Source: Streptococcus ratti FA-1 = DSM 20564 (GTDB taxonomy: Bacteria; Bacillota; Bacilli; Lactobacillales; Streptococcaceae). From it: 64,000 bases of DNA. The stretch's first letter is position 1; each line of letters opens with the position of its first letter. Position numbers and translations under genes: made by a program. The stretch lies in contig NZ_AJTZ01000005.1 in assembly GCF_000286075.1 (NCBI RefSeq), positions 1,364,001 to 1,428,000 of the forward strand, read 5' to 3'. The notes below the pieces were generated by a model, which worked only from the letters and a program-made list of their open reading frames with translations, ran no database searches and was not told the DNA's origin. Positions 7,219 to 17,033 of this stretch are shown piece by piece.

Positions 7219-9189
7219 CTAAATTTTACTTGCTGTCAGCAATTCTTCTCCCTGACGGGTATCATGCGGCAGTGTTCCGACAGCATCCGGCTGATAATCA
7301 TTTTGGTTGGTAATGATAACCGGTGTTTCAGTGACATAACCCGCTTTTTTAATCACATCAATATCAAAACTAATGAGTTTATCACCTGTTTTAACGCGGT
7401 CTCCTTGCTTAACAAAGGCTTTAAAACCTTTTCCTTCAAGATTGACCGTATCCATACCGATATGCATTAACAGCTCAAGTCCTTGATCGGTAACAAGACC
7501 GACAGCATGGTTGCTTGGAAAGAGTACAGAGACTACACCGTCAACTGGTGCTGCAAGCAGCCCTTCGCTCGGTTCAATCAAGACCCCTTGTCCCATAACT
7601 CCCTGAGCAAAGACTGGATCTGCAGCTTCAGATAAGGGTTTGACCACTCCGGTTAATGGGCTTTGAACCTTAACAAGAGTTCCTTTTTCAGCGGCTGTGC
7701 TTTCTTCTGCTTCAGCAATGGCAGCCACTTGCGGCGCCTTCACCATTTCATCTTCTGTTTTTGTAAAGTAACCTGCTTTTCTGAAGAAAATGGTAACGGC
7801 AAACGGAATGACGATAGCTACTGCCATACAGAGGAAGAACGGCATCATGTATTTAACATTGATAGCCATGAAACCAGGCAGCCCTCCGACACCGATGGAA
7901 TTTGCCTGAACGTTGAAAGTCGTTGATAAAAGACCAGCAACACTTGAACCAATCATTCCTGCTACAAATGGGTAAACGTATTTAAGGTTAACCCCAAAGA
8001 GGGCAGGTTCTGTTACACCCAGATAAGCCGAAATGGTAGCAGGCAGGGCAATCTGCGCTTCGCGTTCATCATGACGTTTCATCCAGTAATAGGCAAATAC
8101 GGCTGAACCCTGAGCGATATTAGACAGAGCAATCATTGGCCAGAGTCCCGTTGTCCGGCTAGCCGTATCAGCGATCAGCTGTGTATCAATAGCATTGGTC
8201 ATGTGGTGCAGACCAGTGATAACAAGCGGTGCATAAAGAGCACCAAAGATTGCGCCAAAGAGCCACTTTACAGGACCTGTCAAACCTGCAAGCACAACAA
8301 ATGAGATACCTTTACCAATGGTCCAGCCAATTGGTCCGAGAACGGTATGTGCCAAAATCAGAGCCGGAACCAAGGACAAGAATGGTACAAAGATCATGGA
8401 CACGACTTCAGGAATTACCTTGCGCCAGAAGCGTTCCAGATAGGCTAGTGACAGCCCGGATAGCAGGGCCGGAATGACCTGTGCCTGATAGCCGATACGT
8501 TTAACAGTAAAGAAGCCAAAGTCCCATACCCAGTTTTTAGCTATTTCAGCTGATGATGTGCTGGCAACATCGTAAGCATTGAGCAGCTGCGGCGATACTA
8601 AACAGATACCAAGTACGATTCCCAAAATTTGACTAGTCCCCATTTTACGAGAAACCGACCAAACAATTCCTACAGGCAGGAAGTGGAAAATTGCTTCACC
8701 AGGCAGCCAGAGAAAGGCATTGACACCGCTCCAAAACTGAGAAACTTCTACAATTGTTTTGCCTCCCAGATTGGCAAACTCCACACCTTCTAGAATATTG
8801 CGGAAACCTAAAATAAGCCCGCCGACAATAATGGCTGGAATAATAGGCGTGAAAATTTCTGCCAAAAGGGTCATCACGCGCTGAATTGGATTTTGATTTC
8901 CTTTAGCTGCTGACTTTGCTGCTTCTTTGGAAACCCCTTCAATTCCTGAGACAGATGTAAAATCATTATAGAAAAGCGGTACATCGTTTCCGATAATGAC
9001 TTGGAACTGTCCTGCATTGGTAAAGGTTCCTTTGACAGCAGGAATTCCTTCAATTGTTTTGATATCTGCTTTCTTGTCATCATTTAAGACAAATCGCATG
9101 CGTGTGGCACAATGTGTAACAGCAGAAACATTTTCTTTGCCGCCAATGGCATCCAGCAATACCTGGGCATCTTTTTCAAATTTTCCCAT
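7219..9189 (-). CDS. treB: Trehalose-specific PTS EIIBCA (656 aa)
   Basis: Membrane transporter that imports trehalose as trehalose 6-phosphate. EIIB is at residues 1-85 with the phosphorylated Cys in AVTHCATRMRF; EIIC spans about 105-465 with many membrane segments and TEPALFGVNLKY; a linker rich in A and E follows; EIIA covers about 500-645 with the active His in LLMHIGMDTV and the upstream HAVGLVTDQG. The full BCA order in one chain is usual for streptococcal TreB. It is divergent from treR and followed by treA. The ribosome site is unusual and is entered separately. Confidence 0.93.
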   Translation of the reverse strand: MGKFEKDAQVLLDAIGGKENVSAVTHCATRMRFVLNDDKKADIKTIEGIPAVKGTFTNAGQFQVIIGNDVPLFYNDFTSVSGIEGVSKEAAKSAAKGNQNPIQRVMTLLAEIFTPIIPAIIVGGLILGFRNILEGVEFANLGGKTIVEVSQFWSGVNAFLWLPGEAIFHFLPVGIVWSVSRKMGTSQILGIVLGICLVSPQLLNAYDVASTSSAEIAKNWVWDFGFFTVKRIGYQAQVIPALLSGLSLAYLERFWRKVIPEVVSMIFVPFLSLVPALILAHTVLGPIGWTIGKGISFVVLAGLTGPVKWLFGAIFGALYAPLVITGLHHMTNAIDTQLIADTASRTTGLWPMIALSNIAQGSAVFAYYWMKRHDEREAQIALPATISAYLGVTEPALFGVNLKYVYPFVAGMIGSSVAGLLSTTFNVQANSIGVGGLPGFMAINVKYMMPFFLCMAVAIVIPFAVTIFFRKAGYFTKTEDEMVKAPQVAAIAEAEESTAAEKGTLVKVQSPLTGVVKPLSEAADPVFAQGVMGQGVLIEPSEGLLAAPVDGVVSVLFPSNHAVGLVTDQGLELLMHIGMDTVNLEGKGFKAFVKQGDRVKTGDKLISFDIDVIKKAGYVTETPVIITNQNDYQPDAVGTLPHDTRQGEELLTASKI

Positions 9190-9219
9190 AACTTTTTTCT
9201 AGGTCGCCCTAGACCTCCT
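9190..9219 (-). promoter_or_regulatory. treB ribosome-binding site with looped-out hairpin
   Basis: The only good Shine-Dalgarno, AGGAGG (plus 9214..9219), is 24 nt from the treB ATG, too far to work linearly. The intervening TCTAGGGCGACCTAGA (plus 9198..9213) is a 6-bp stem capped by the GNRA tetraloop GCGA. Folding it away leaves exactly 8 nt (AAAAAGTT) between SD and ATG. An in-frame stop upstream rules out an earlier start. Confidence 0.65.
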
Positions 9220-9240
9220 TATTATGATAAAAACAAATAT

Positions 9241-9276
9241 GTTTACAGTCTTATTGTAAACGGTAACAAATTTGTT
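9241..9276. promoter_or_regulatory. treB/treR control region: operator dyads and cre
   Basis: Three overlapping signals lie in the divergent gap. GTTTACA-N7-TGTAAAC (9241..9261) is a perfect dyad suited to a GntR-type TreR. TTGTAAACGGTAACAA (9254..9269) fits the full CcpA cre consensus WTGNAANCGNWNNCAW. AACAAATTTGTT (9265..9276) is a 12-bp palindrome. Together they point to trehalose induction through TreR and catabolite repression through CcpA. Confidence 0.7.
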
Positions 9277-9367
9277 TGCAAGTTGTTCGTGGAAAAAAGG
9301 GACTATTTTTGGTAAAATGAGAGAAGTTGTATGTCTTTTTTTAGACAAGTGAGGTAAAAACAAGACC

Positions 9368-10081
9368 ATGAAAAAATATGAAGTCATTTTCCAAGAACTG
9401 CAAAAGGCCATTGCTGACGGAAAATATCAGATTGGTGACTACCTGCCTACTGAGACCCAGCTCTGCCAAAACTATGCCTGCAGCCGCGATACCGTCAGAA
9501 AAGCTCTGCAGCAGCTGGTTAAGGCAGGACTTATCAAAACACAGCAGGGGCGCGGCTCTCAAGTCATCAAACATGAGCAGATTGACTTTCCTGTCTCTCA
9601 ACTGACCAGCTATCAAGAATTGGTTCAGCAGCTCCATATGAATTCTGAAACCAATGTTATCGCTATTGACAAGCTGATCGTTGATAGCAAGCTAGCCAAG
9701 CTGACTGGTTTTGCACCGCGCAGCCTCCTCTGGCGTATTACCAGACAGCGCGTGGTAGATGGTGTAGCTTCCGTTCTCGACACAGATTATCTGGACAAGT
9801 CTCTAGTTCCTGATATGACTAGGGAAATCGCTGAGTATTCTATTTACGATTATCTCGAAAATAAGCTTAAGTTAGATATTGCCTATGCCAAAAAAGAAAT
9901 CACCATTGACCAGATCACAGAAAAAGATAAAATTTTGCTAGATATTGACTCAGAAAACCATGTCGTTTCGGTTAAATCTAAAGTTTATCTGAGCGATGAG
10001 CGGCAGCTGCAGTTTACTGAAAGCCGGCATAAGCTTGAAAAATTCAAATTTGTGGATTTTGCCAGACGGCAAAAAGATTAG
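9368..10081 (+). CDS. treR: Trehalose operon repressor, GntR/HutC family (237 aa)
   Basis: N-terminal winged helix of the GntR family (residues 1-68: YQIGDYLPTETQLCQNYACS, RDTVRKALQQLVKAGLI, QGRGSQV) followed by a UTRA effector-binding domain (about 90-230) that in TreR senses trehalose 6-phosphate. It is divergent from treB, with dyads and a cre in the gap. Its own SD (GAGGT) is about 14 nt upstream of the ATG, rather far. Family, length and position agree with TreR. Confidence 0.9.
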   Translation: MKKYEVIFQELQKAIADGKYQIGDYLPTETQLCQNYACSRDTVRKALQQLVKAGLIKTQQGRGSQVIKHEQIDFPVSQLTSYQELVQQLHMNSETNVIAIDKLIVDSKLAKLTGFAPRSLLWRITRQRVVDGVASVLDTDYLDKSLVPDMTREIAEYSIYDYLENKLKLDIAYAKKEITIDQITEKDKILLDIDSENHVVSVKSKVYLSDERQLQFTESRHKLEKFKFVDFARRQKD

Positions 10082-10091
10082 GACAAGAAAA

Positions 10092-10372
10092 AAGAGTGTG
10101 GGACAAAAATCGGTAAATCGTAATGTCATTACGATTTCGATTTTGTTGTCCCACCTCCGCACAGTTGATTAGGATGGCCGCTATCACTTGCCTAGCAAGG
10201 GATAAGGACCTCCAATCAGCAGTGGTTCATTGGTGCTAAAGCACCTAATGAACTGTGCAGTGGTAAGACTAGGTTGGCCTAGCCAACAAGTCTTTCTCCC
10301 AACCACTGTGTCAAACTGCTATATCTTAAATAGTTAAAGGGGGAAGGACTTTTATCCCAGCCTCTTTTTAAA
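10092..10372 (-). repeat. Diverged copy (C) of a hairpin-rich intergenic repeat
   Basis: Read on the minus strand this has the same order of modules as the two 312-bp copies at 13387 and 42954: AAGAGGCTGGG..., then CAGTGGTTGGGAGAAA, then CTGCACAGTTCATTAGG hairpinned to CCAATGAACCACTG, then CAACTGTGCGGAGGTGGGA, ending in a long stem with GTGGGACAA. The last stem could also terminate treR transcription. It fills the space between treR and dexA, which are convergent. Confidence 0.65.
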
Positions 10373-10456
10373 TCATAACCATTAAGAATAGTAACATAAA
10401 TGCTTCTATCATCATAAGTTTGTTTATGATGGGTATAAATAATTACCCTTTTGCTA

Positions 10457-13240
10457 TTAATTTTTGCGGCGCTTCAATGCCAGCAAGCCGATAGCTCCTG
10501 CTGCTAGTATTCCTGCACCAACGATAGCTGCAATTTTGCTGACCTTCCCTTCTCCTGTTTCTGGTAAGTCCTCTTGGGAACTTGAAGAAACAGCTGTTTC
10601 TGTCGGCTTAGCTGAATTGGCTTGGGCTTTTAACTGAGCTTCCGGCGCTTTTTGAGAAGATGGTTCTGCAGACTCTTTCAGTACTTCTGTTGGCGCCTTG
10701 TCTTCTTTTTGCTGCTCAGCTGGTTTTGCTGGAGTCATTGGAGCTGTTGGTTCTTTGATTGGTTTCTCTGGTGTTACCGGAACTGTTGGCTCTTTAACTG
10801 GTTCTGATGGGGACGTTGGAACTATCGGTTTAACTTCTTCTGTGATATAGACCATATCCCAAAGGGTCAGTCTTGGTACCTGAATGTACAAAACAGGATC
10901 GCCATTTGTATCTTGTTTTACTTGGACTTCTAATTTCACCATTCCAGATTGGAGCCAGTCGTCAGGAGAAGTGACATAGACTTGATTGGCTATCCGACGA
11001 GCTTCATCTATAGATAGACCTGTTAAAGGATAAGTAACCAGTAAATTAGTTTGCTCATCAGGCGTTTTATTATTGGCATAGCCATCTTCGTTCTTCCAAT
11101 CAGAAGTAATTCCCATAAGATTCAGTAATTGAATTGTTCTGAAATTCTTGCCTTTTTTCGAATAAGTCCAAACCTGATTGCCTTCCGTCCCCAAAGCACC
11201 ATGCGAAAGCTGCTGACCAGACTGACTAAAGGTTTCTGGCTGAACAGAATCATTGTTAACCTGATCTCTCAAGAGATTTTCATAGGCTGTAATAAACTGC
11301 TGATAATTATAATTCTTGCGGTTTAATTCTTCAGAGACTTTAAGGCTTTGTGTTGGATAATAGGCCGTTTCTAAAACACCAACACCATCTCCGTCATTAG
11401 GATTAGCAAGAGCTGCTAACGACATGTGATAACCGCCTGCTGCAGCTATGGCGGCAGTTGTCAAAAGAACTGCATCTGTCTGATAAGTAGCAGAGGCTAG
11501 AACATCAAGGGCTGCGCCATTGAGTGGATTATGATTGTCATCAAACTTAGGCTCTTCCATATAAGCACCGACAATCAACGATTTACCTGTCATTTCACGA
11601 ACCTGATCTATCCTTGCCTTCAAGTCACCATAACTATTTTGAGGACGATTCCCTAAAGCTGATGTTCCAAAAGGCCACAATTCGTTATAGATGACATCTT
11701 GACTGCTCTTGCCTAATTTTCTGATATTTTCACCATTGACATCATTAAGCGTCAAATAATAGTTAGGTAATTTTTCTTTTGTTTTATTCAAAAACTCTGC
11801 GTAAACATCTGACAGCATAAAGGAATTGTTAAAATCTCTGTTATCCTTATCACTGTATGCAACAACACGGTTATCACCAATCGTATCGCCCTGCCAGCCA
11901 TCAAAGCCGCCATTTTTCAGCGCTTCTCCCATAGCATTGGCAATGTAATTCTGCCAGCTCTTACTTAAAGGATTGTAATAACGCTGAAGCGGTTTGCCAT
12001 CAATAAAATATGTCATGATGTCGCCGCCAGCACCGTAGCCGCCGTTTTCATAATTGTAAATATATTCTGTATCAGGCAGGACAGATGCTTCATTAGTATT
12101 TTGTGCCAAAATCATATTATAAAGCATAGCGACTGCTCCGCCCTGATGAACACGTTTAACCAGCGCTTTAACAGCCGGTGTTTCAACTTTTGAATGACTC
12201 CACCAGTTCCAGCTTTGGTCAAATGTTAAGATATTTGGAAAAGGATTGGTTGCTGATTTATAAACATCATAAAAGAAGTATGAATTAATGTTCATATTCT
12301 TCATTTGCTCCAACTCACGATAATAAAGCGGCAAATTATCAGTTAAAACACTGTTATTGTCTTTTTGAGACCCACCAATAGCTCCATAACGAGGAAAGAC
12401 TGTCCAATCATTCTCAACGGCAATCGCCCGATTGCTACTGCCTAAAAGATTATTTTTAGTATCGGAAACCTTGACCGTCAAAAGATAGCCATGATTGTTC
12501 TCAAAAATATCTCCCGGAATAGTGATATCTCCAAGCTTCGTACTATAACTTTCTCCGGGGGTCAGGTACTTGCTGTAGCTGTAGATATTGCCCACTTTAT
12601 TTTCAAGAGAATAGACCTCAGTTGAAGCGGTAATATTTTGTGCCTGTGCTGTGGTATTGGTAAAGGTCAGATTAACATTAACTGAGTCTCCCAAACGGTA
12701 AGAAGCTTTATCTGTTGATAGATTTTTCAGACTGGAAGACTTTTTGGGAGCTGCCGGAGGTTGAACTGCAGCTGCTTCTGATTTTGATTTTGGTGATACT
12801 GATGTTGATGCAGACTGACTTGCTTGTCTTGTCGCCATTATCTGAGCTGACTCTGTTTGGGACTGTTCTGCTGGCTCTAAGCTGGAAACCTCCTGCAGCT
12901 GCTCTGAAGAATTAGACTCAACAGCTTCTGCCTGTTCTATTGTACCACTAACAGGCGACTGGCTTTCTGATACTGCTGGCAAAGAGTCTGCGGAGGATTC
13001 TGTTGCTGTTACTACATCACTGCTTTCTGGAGCGTTGCTGCCAGCAGACTGTTCAACAGCCGAGCCAACCCCTTGGTTATTTGCCATAACAGCAGAATGT
13101 TCATCTGCTGAACTGTGGTCTGCGGATGGTTCGGCTGTCAACTCATCTGCATAAGCTGCTAACCTATTTGAATAGAGTGTTATCCCTAGCATCGCCAATA
13201 AAAAGGGACGCACCATTTTTAGTTTTCTATTTGTGTTCAT
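10457..13240 (-). CDS. dexA: Cell-wall-anchored dextranase, GH66 (927 aa)
   Basis: Endo-hydrolase of alpha-1,6 links in dextran and in mutans-type glucans, acting outside the cell and on the surface. Parts in order: signal peptide (about 1-31); a long Ser/Ala/Glu-rich variable region (to about 165); a GH66 module with [13 protein letters not shown], whose Asp is the nucleophile, and YNELWPFG, whose Glu is the acid/base; a Pro/Lys/Glu-rich wall-spanning stretch with [12 protein letters not shown] repeats; LPETGEG, a hydrophobic segment and KRRKN for sortase. The chosen ATG follows AAGGA with almost no spacer; ATG at 13216 is an alternative. It is longer than S. mutans DexA, mostly in the variable N-terminal part. 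Confidence 0.92.
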   Translation of the reverse strand: MNTNRKLKMVRPFLLAMLGITLYSNRLAAYADELTAEPSADHSSADEHSAVMANNQGVGSAVEQSAGSNAPESSDVVTATESSADSLPAVSESQSPVSGTIEQAEAVESNSSEQLQEVSSLEPAEQSQTESAQIMATRQASQSASTSVSPKSKSEAAAVQPPAAPKKSSSLKNLSTDKASYRLGDSVNVNLTFTNTTAQAQNITASTEVYSLENKVGNIYSYSKYLTPGESYSTKLGDITIPGDIFENNHGYLLTVKVSDTKNNLLGSSNRAIAVENDWTVFPRYGAIGGSQKDNNSVLTDNLPLYYRELEQMKNMNINSYFFYDVYKSATNPFPNILTFDQSWNWWSHSKVETPAVKALVKRVHQGGAVAMLYNMILAQNTNEASVLPDTEYIYNYENGGYGAGGDIMTYFIDGKPLQRYYNPLSKSWQNYIANAMGEALKNGGFDGWQGDTIGDNRVVAYSDKDNRDFNNSFMLSDVYAEFLNKTKEKLPNYYLTLNDVNGENIRKLGKSSQDVIYNELWPFGTSALGNRPQNSYGDLKARIDQVREMTGKSLIVGAYMEEPKFDDNHNPLNGAALDVLASATYQTDAVLLTTAAIAAAGGYHMSLAALANPNDGDGVGVLETAYYPTQSLKVSEELNRKNYNYQQFITAYENLLRDQVNNDSVQPETFSQSGQQLSHGALGTEGNQVWTYSKKGKNFRTIQLLNLMGITSDWKNEDGYANNKTPDEQTNLLVTYPLTGLSIDEARRIANQVYVTSPDDWLQSGMVKLEVQVKQDTNGDPVLYIQVPRLTLWDMVYITEEVKPIVPTSPSEPVKEPTVPVTPEKPIKEPTAPMTPAKPAEQQKEDKAPTEVLKESAEPSSQKAPEAQLKAQANSAKPTETAVSSSSQEDLPETGEGKVSKIAAIVGAGILAAGAIGLLALKRRKN

Positions 13241-13386
13241 TCCTTAATCAAAAACTCCTGTCTAACCTTGTTTACACAAAATAACAACAATATTATTTTA
13301 CAAGAAAGGTTTTGAAAACACAATGAAAATGTCATGAAAACAAAAAATAGGGGATTTTTGTTACATAGCTGCCATTTTTGTAACAA

Positions 13387-13698
13387 AAAGAGGTTGGGCC
13401 AAAAGTCCAACCTCATCAATTAGAGTTCGTTTTAACATTATAAGGCAGTGGTTGGGAGAAACTCTGTCAGCTTTAGCTAACCTAGAGTTTCCCCTGCACA
13501 GTTCATTAGGCACTTTAGTGCCAATGAACCACTGTTGAATGGCAGTTTCGTTCGCGTTTTACGCTCTTGAGCTGACCGATTCAACTGTGCGGGGGTGGGA
13601 GTGAAACGGTCTGGGGAGAGACCGTTTCAGGTCACCGCCTAGAAATTAGGGAGCGGTGAGAACCAAAATTTTCAATTTTTGGCTTCTTTCCCACTCCC
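13387..13698 (+). repeat. 312-bp structured intergenic repeat, copy A
   Basis: It differs at only about six positions from 42954..43265, with no length change. It is a chain of strong hairpins: GAGGTTGG/CCAACCTC, GAAACTCT/AGAGTTTC, GTTCATTAGGCAC/GTGCCAATGAAC, ACGGTCT/AGACCGT, CCAAAA/TTTTTGG, and an outer GGGAGTG/CACTCCC. No reading frame is conserved. Strand is given only to state that copies A and B are in the same orientation. Confidence 0.85.
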
Positions 13699-13706
13699 AA
13701 AAGAAA

Positions 13707-14048
13707 TTATTTCTTTTTACGTCTCAAACCTGTCAGACCAAGTGCTCCCATGATTAGGCATAATCCAAGTGCTGTCAGTCCAGTTTCGTTTGCTGTTCCA
13801 GTATTTGGTAATACAGAAGCAGCTTCTACTGGTGCTTTTTTAACAGTTTCCTCAACTTTTGGTGGAGTTGAATCCGTTGTTGGATCCTCTTGAGGAACTT
13901 CTTGTTGAGGTGGAGTTGTTCCTGGATCGTTTGGACTTGAAGTCCCTTCTTTTGGTTTTTTTGGTGTATCTGGTTGTTTAGGAGTATCTGGCTCTTTAGA
14001 TTTGACTTCTTTATAGATGTAAGTAACAGTGGTTTGACTAGCTTGCTT
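13707..14048 (-). pseudogene. C-terminal remnant of an LPXTG surface protein
   Basis: About 111 codons without any start: QTTVTYIYKEV, which resembles the end of a MucBP-type domain, then a Pro/Thr/Lys-rich wall region (PDTPKQPDTPKKPKEG), then LPNTG, a hydrophobic segment and RRKKK. The open frame runs into the end of dtd, directly before it, so the missing N-terminal part was probably deleted and the breakpoint lies at the dtd stop. One of the 312-bp repeats abuts its 3' end. It may be transcribed with dtd but should not be translated. Confidence 0.85.
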
Positions 14049-14049
14049 T

Positions 14050-14493
14050 TTACTTATTTTTCGTATCTAAAATAATGGTCACTGGTCCGTCATTCACCAA
14101 AGATACCTGCATGTCAGCCCCGAATACGCCGGTTTCCACCGGAACAAACTGAGCCAATTCCGTATTAAAACGCTGATAAAAGGCCTCGGCCATATCCGGC
14201 GGAGCAGCTTTGGTAAAGGCAGGTCGGTTGCCCTTTTTAGTATCAGCAAAAAGCGTAAACTGCGAAACAGATAAAATAGATCCCTTAATATCCTGCAGGG
14301 ATAAATTCATCTTTCCTTCTGCATCAGAAAAAATCCGCATATTGATAATTTTTCGGACGGCGTAATCCAAATCTTTTTGGCTGTCATCCGGTCCGACCCC
14401 AACCAGCAACAGCAGACCCGGACCAATGGCTGCTCTTGTTTGGTTTTCAATAGCCACACTGGCTGTTAAAACACGCTGAAGAACAATTCTCAC
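14050..14493 (-). CDS. dtd: D-aminoacyl-tRNA deacylase (147 aa)
   Basis: Removes D-amino acids mis-attached to tRNA (D-Tyr and others). It starts [15 protein letters not shown] and has [17 protein letters not shown] and the conserved NDGPVTI near the C-terminus. The GTG at 14493 has an ideal AAGGAG and gives the family's standard 147 residues; a longer open frame upstream is not needed. It lies downstream of relA on the same strand, the usual pairing in streptococci. Confidence 0.92.
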   Translation of the reverse strand: MRIVLQRVLTASVAIENQTRAAIGPGLLLLVGVGPDDSQKDLDYAVRKIINMRIFSDAEGKMNLSLQDIKGSILSVSQFTLFADTKKGNRPAFTKAAPPDMAEAFYQRFNTELAQFVPVETGVFGADMQVSLVNDGPVTIILDTKNK

Positions 14494-14634
14494 GGTAAGC
14501 AAGCTCCTTTGCAAACAATTTATTTTTTGGTCTTGAAAAGACCTCTTGCATATAGGGAAAATCAAACACAGCCTAGCGGCTTGTCTTAGCTGGTCAATGA
14601 GCAGCAGACCTATGAAAGAGGTGCAAAAATGATA

Positions 14635-16857
14635 TCAGCCGTTGGTTCTCTTGACAGAATAAACATCCGGAATAATCTTGATTTTATCAACAACAGCTGT
14701 CAAAAGTGCCAAATTAGGAATTCCAAAAGTTACATGAATATTAGCAAATTTCATGTCCTTGGTCGGCTGGGCGTTGACTGTTGAGATATTCTTGGTCTGA
14801 TTGGAAAGAATCTGCAAAACATCATTCAAAAGTCCGGAACGGTTGAGTCCGTAAATATCAATCTCAGCCATGTATTCCTTGGTTGAGTGGTCATCATCCC
14901 ACTCAACTTCAATCAAGCGTTCTTCATAGCCTTCCTGACTTTTGATATTGTTGCAGTCCGCACGGTGAATGGCGACACCGCGGCCCTTAGTAACATATCC
15001 TTCAATAGGATCACCAGGGACTGGATTGCAGCATTTGGCAATCCGCATGAGGAGGTCAGAGGAGCCCTGAATAATAACGCCCCCTTCGCTCTTGACCTTA
15101 AGCACCTCTTTTTTATTGTCATGCTTGACTTCACCGCCCTTCATCAGTTCCTCGGCCTCTGCTTTAGCTTTGGCACGCTCTTCTTCACGGCGTTCTTTCT
15201 CAGTCAGTTTATTGAAAACATTGGCCGGAGAAATTTCTCCAAAACCGACAGCAGCGTAGAGAGCCTCTTCATTGCGGTAGTTAAGGCGGCTTAAAACAGC
15301 TTCAAGGTGTTTTTTATCCAGATATTTATTGGCAACGTAGCCGTGCTCTTGAAAATAATCAATCAGCAGGTCACGCCCCTTGGTAATGGATAATTCCTTA
15401 TCCTGATTTTTAAAGAATTGACGGATTTTATTGCGGGCCTTGTTGGTCTTAACAATATTAATCCAGTCGCGGCTGGGCCCAAAAGAGTTTGAATTAGTAA
15501 TGATTTCAACCACATCACCGGTCTTTAGCTTAGCAGTTAAAGGAACCATCCGGCCGTTAACCTTAGCTCCGGTAGCCTTTTCCCCCACCTGTGTATGAAT
15601 GGCATAGGCAAAGTCAATAGGCCCAGAATCCTTGGGCAGCTCTTGAACGGCACCGTTAGGGGTAAAGACATAAATGCGCTCAGCAAAAATATCTTCCTTA
15701 ACAGAATCAACAAAATCAACAGCATTGCCGTTAGAAGCAGCCTGCAGTTCAACCAGCTCTTTAATCCAGTTCATACCAAGAGTTGATTCCTGATTGCTGA
15801 CCTTGCCTTTTATCCCTTTCTTATAGGCCCAGTGAGCGGCAACCCCGTATTCAGCGACAGCGTGCATTTCATGTGTCCGAATCTGCACTTCGATCGGTCC
15901 TTTAGGACCATAGACAGTCGTATGAATGGACTGGTAGCCGTTAGCCTTAGGATTGGCAATGTAATCCTTAAAGCGGCCGGGCATGGGGCGCCAAAGTTCG
16001 TGAATATAGCCCAGCATAGCATAGACATCGCTTTGGGTATCCAAAATACAGCGAATGGCAATCAAATCATAGATTTGGTCAAAACGCTTTTTCTTATCGC
16101 GCATCTTGCGATAGATAGAATAGATATGCTTGGGCCGGCCGTAAATATCGCCGTGCAGTCCTTGTTCTTCCGTATATTCTTTAATTTTATCGACAATGTC
16201 ATTAACCAAAGCTTCACGTTCGCGGCGCTTTTCATTCATCAAATGGGAAATCTTGTAAAACTCAACTTCATTCAGATAGCGAAAGGCCAAATCTTCCAAT
16301 TCCCACTTAATGCGGCTGATCCCCAAGCGGTGCGCCAGGGGTGCATAAATTTCCATCGTTTCCCGGGAAATGCGCTCCTGCTTGTCTTTGCGCAGGTGTC
16401 TTAAGGTCCGCATATTGTGCAGACGGTCAGCTAGCTTAACCAGAATAACCCGAATATCCTTGGACATGGCCATCAGCATCTTGCGGTGATTCTCAGCCAG
16501 CTGCTCTTCGTGCGACTTGTATTCGACCTTGCCCAGCTTTGTCACCCCATCAACGATGTTTTTGACATCACTGCCAAACTTGTTTTCCAAATTATCTAGG
16601 GTCGCTTCAGTATCTTCAATGACATCGTGCAAAAAACCGCAGGAAACCGTGATAGCGTCCAGATGTAAGTCCGCTAAAATCCCTGCAACCTGAATAGGAT
16701 GAATAATATAGGGCTCTCCTGACTTACGAAATTGGCCGTTATGGCATTCTACTGCGTAGTCTAAAGCTTTTTGAACGAGGGCAACATCTGCCTCATTCAT
16801 GTAAGCAGAGCACATATCAATAACTTCCTGACCTGTTAAATTTGCATCTTTTGCCAT
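14635..16857 (-). CDS. relA: Bifunctional (p)ppGpp synthetase/hydrolase (740 aa)
   Basis: Ribosome-associated stringent-response enzyme that makes (p)ppGpp from ATP and GTP/GDP and degrades it. HD hydrolase domain with HDVIEDTE near residue 80 and LADRLHNMRTL near 145, both intact, so hydrolase-competent. Synthetase domain with YDLIAIRCIL and NGYQSIHTTV near 305. TGS domain near 395-455. C-terminal zinc-finger-like CCNPVPGD, then an ACT domain from about 665. GAGAGG precedes the ATG. In streptococci this long RSH protein is named RelA or Rel. Confidence 0.95.
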   Translation of the reverse strand: MAKDANLTGQEVIDMCSAYMNEADVALVQKALDYAVECHNGQFRKSGEPYIIHPIQVAGILADLHLDAITVSCGFLHDVIEDTEATLDNLENKFGSDVKNIVDGVTKLGKVEYKSHEEQLAENHRKMLMAMSKDIRVILVKLADRLHNMRTLRHLRKDKQERISRETMEIYAPLAHRLGISRIKWELEDLAFRYLNEVEFYKISHLMNEKRREREALVNDIVDKIKEYTEEQGLHGDIYGRPKHIYSIYRKMRDKKKRFDQIYDLIAIRCILDTQSDVYAMLGYIHELWRPMPGRFKDYIANPKANGYQSIHTTVYGPKGPIEVQIRTHEMHAVAEYGVAAHWAYKKGIKGKVSNQESTLGMNWIKELVELQAASNGNAVDFVDSVKEDIFAERIYVFTPNGAVQELPKDSGPIDFAYAIHTQVGEKATGAKVNGRMVPLTAKLKTGDVVEIITNSNSFGPSRDWINIVKTNKARNKIRQFFKNQDKELSITKGRDLLIDYFQEHGYVANKYLDKKHLEAVLSRLNYRNEEALYAAVGFGEISPANVFNKLTEKERREEERAKAKAEAEELMKGGEVKHDNKKEVLKVKSEGGVIIQGSSDLLMRIAKCCNPVPGDPIEGYVTKGRGVAIHRADCNNIKSQEGYEERLIEVEWDDDHSTKEYMAEIDIYGLNRSGLLNDVLQILSNQTKNISTVNAQPTKDMKFANIHVTFGIPNLALLTAVVDKIKIIPDVYSVKRTNG

Positions 16858-17033
16858 GTTTTTCCTCTCTAAAAATATCTTATTCTTATTCTAACACTTT
16901 AAGACCAAAAGAAAAAGAAGATTGTCGCTTTCAAGCATCATCTTCCTTCTTACATATGGCAGCTGCAAATTTATTTCGTATCCTATAATTCTTTTTTGAT
17001 AAACAATCAAAGAGGTGAGAGGGACAAAGGAAA

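Noticed and set aside
13387..13698. 312-bp repeat considered as a riboswitch or tRNA-like RNA
   Set aside because: Near-identical copies in unrelated contexts, both downstream of or between surface genes, fit a dispersed repeat better; no known riboswitch core was recognised.
15832..16404. 190-codon plus-strand ORF within relA
   Set aside because: Shadow of a strongly supported gene; no ribosome site or recognisable domain.
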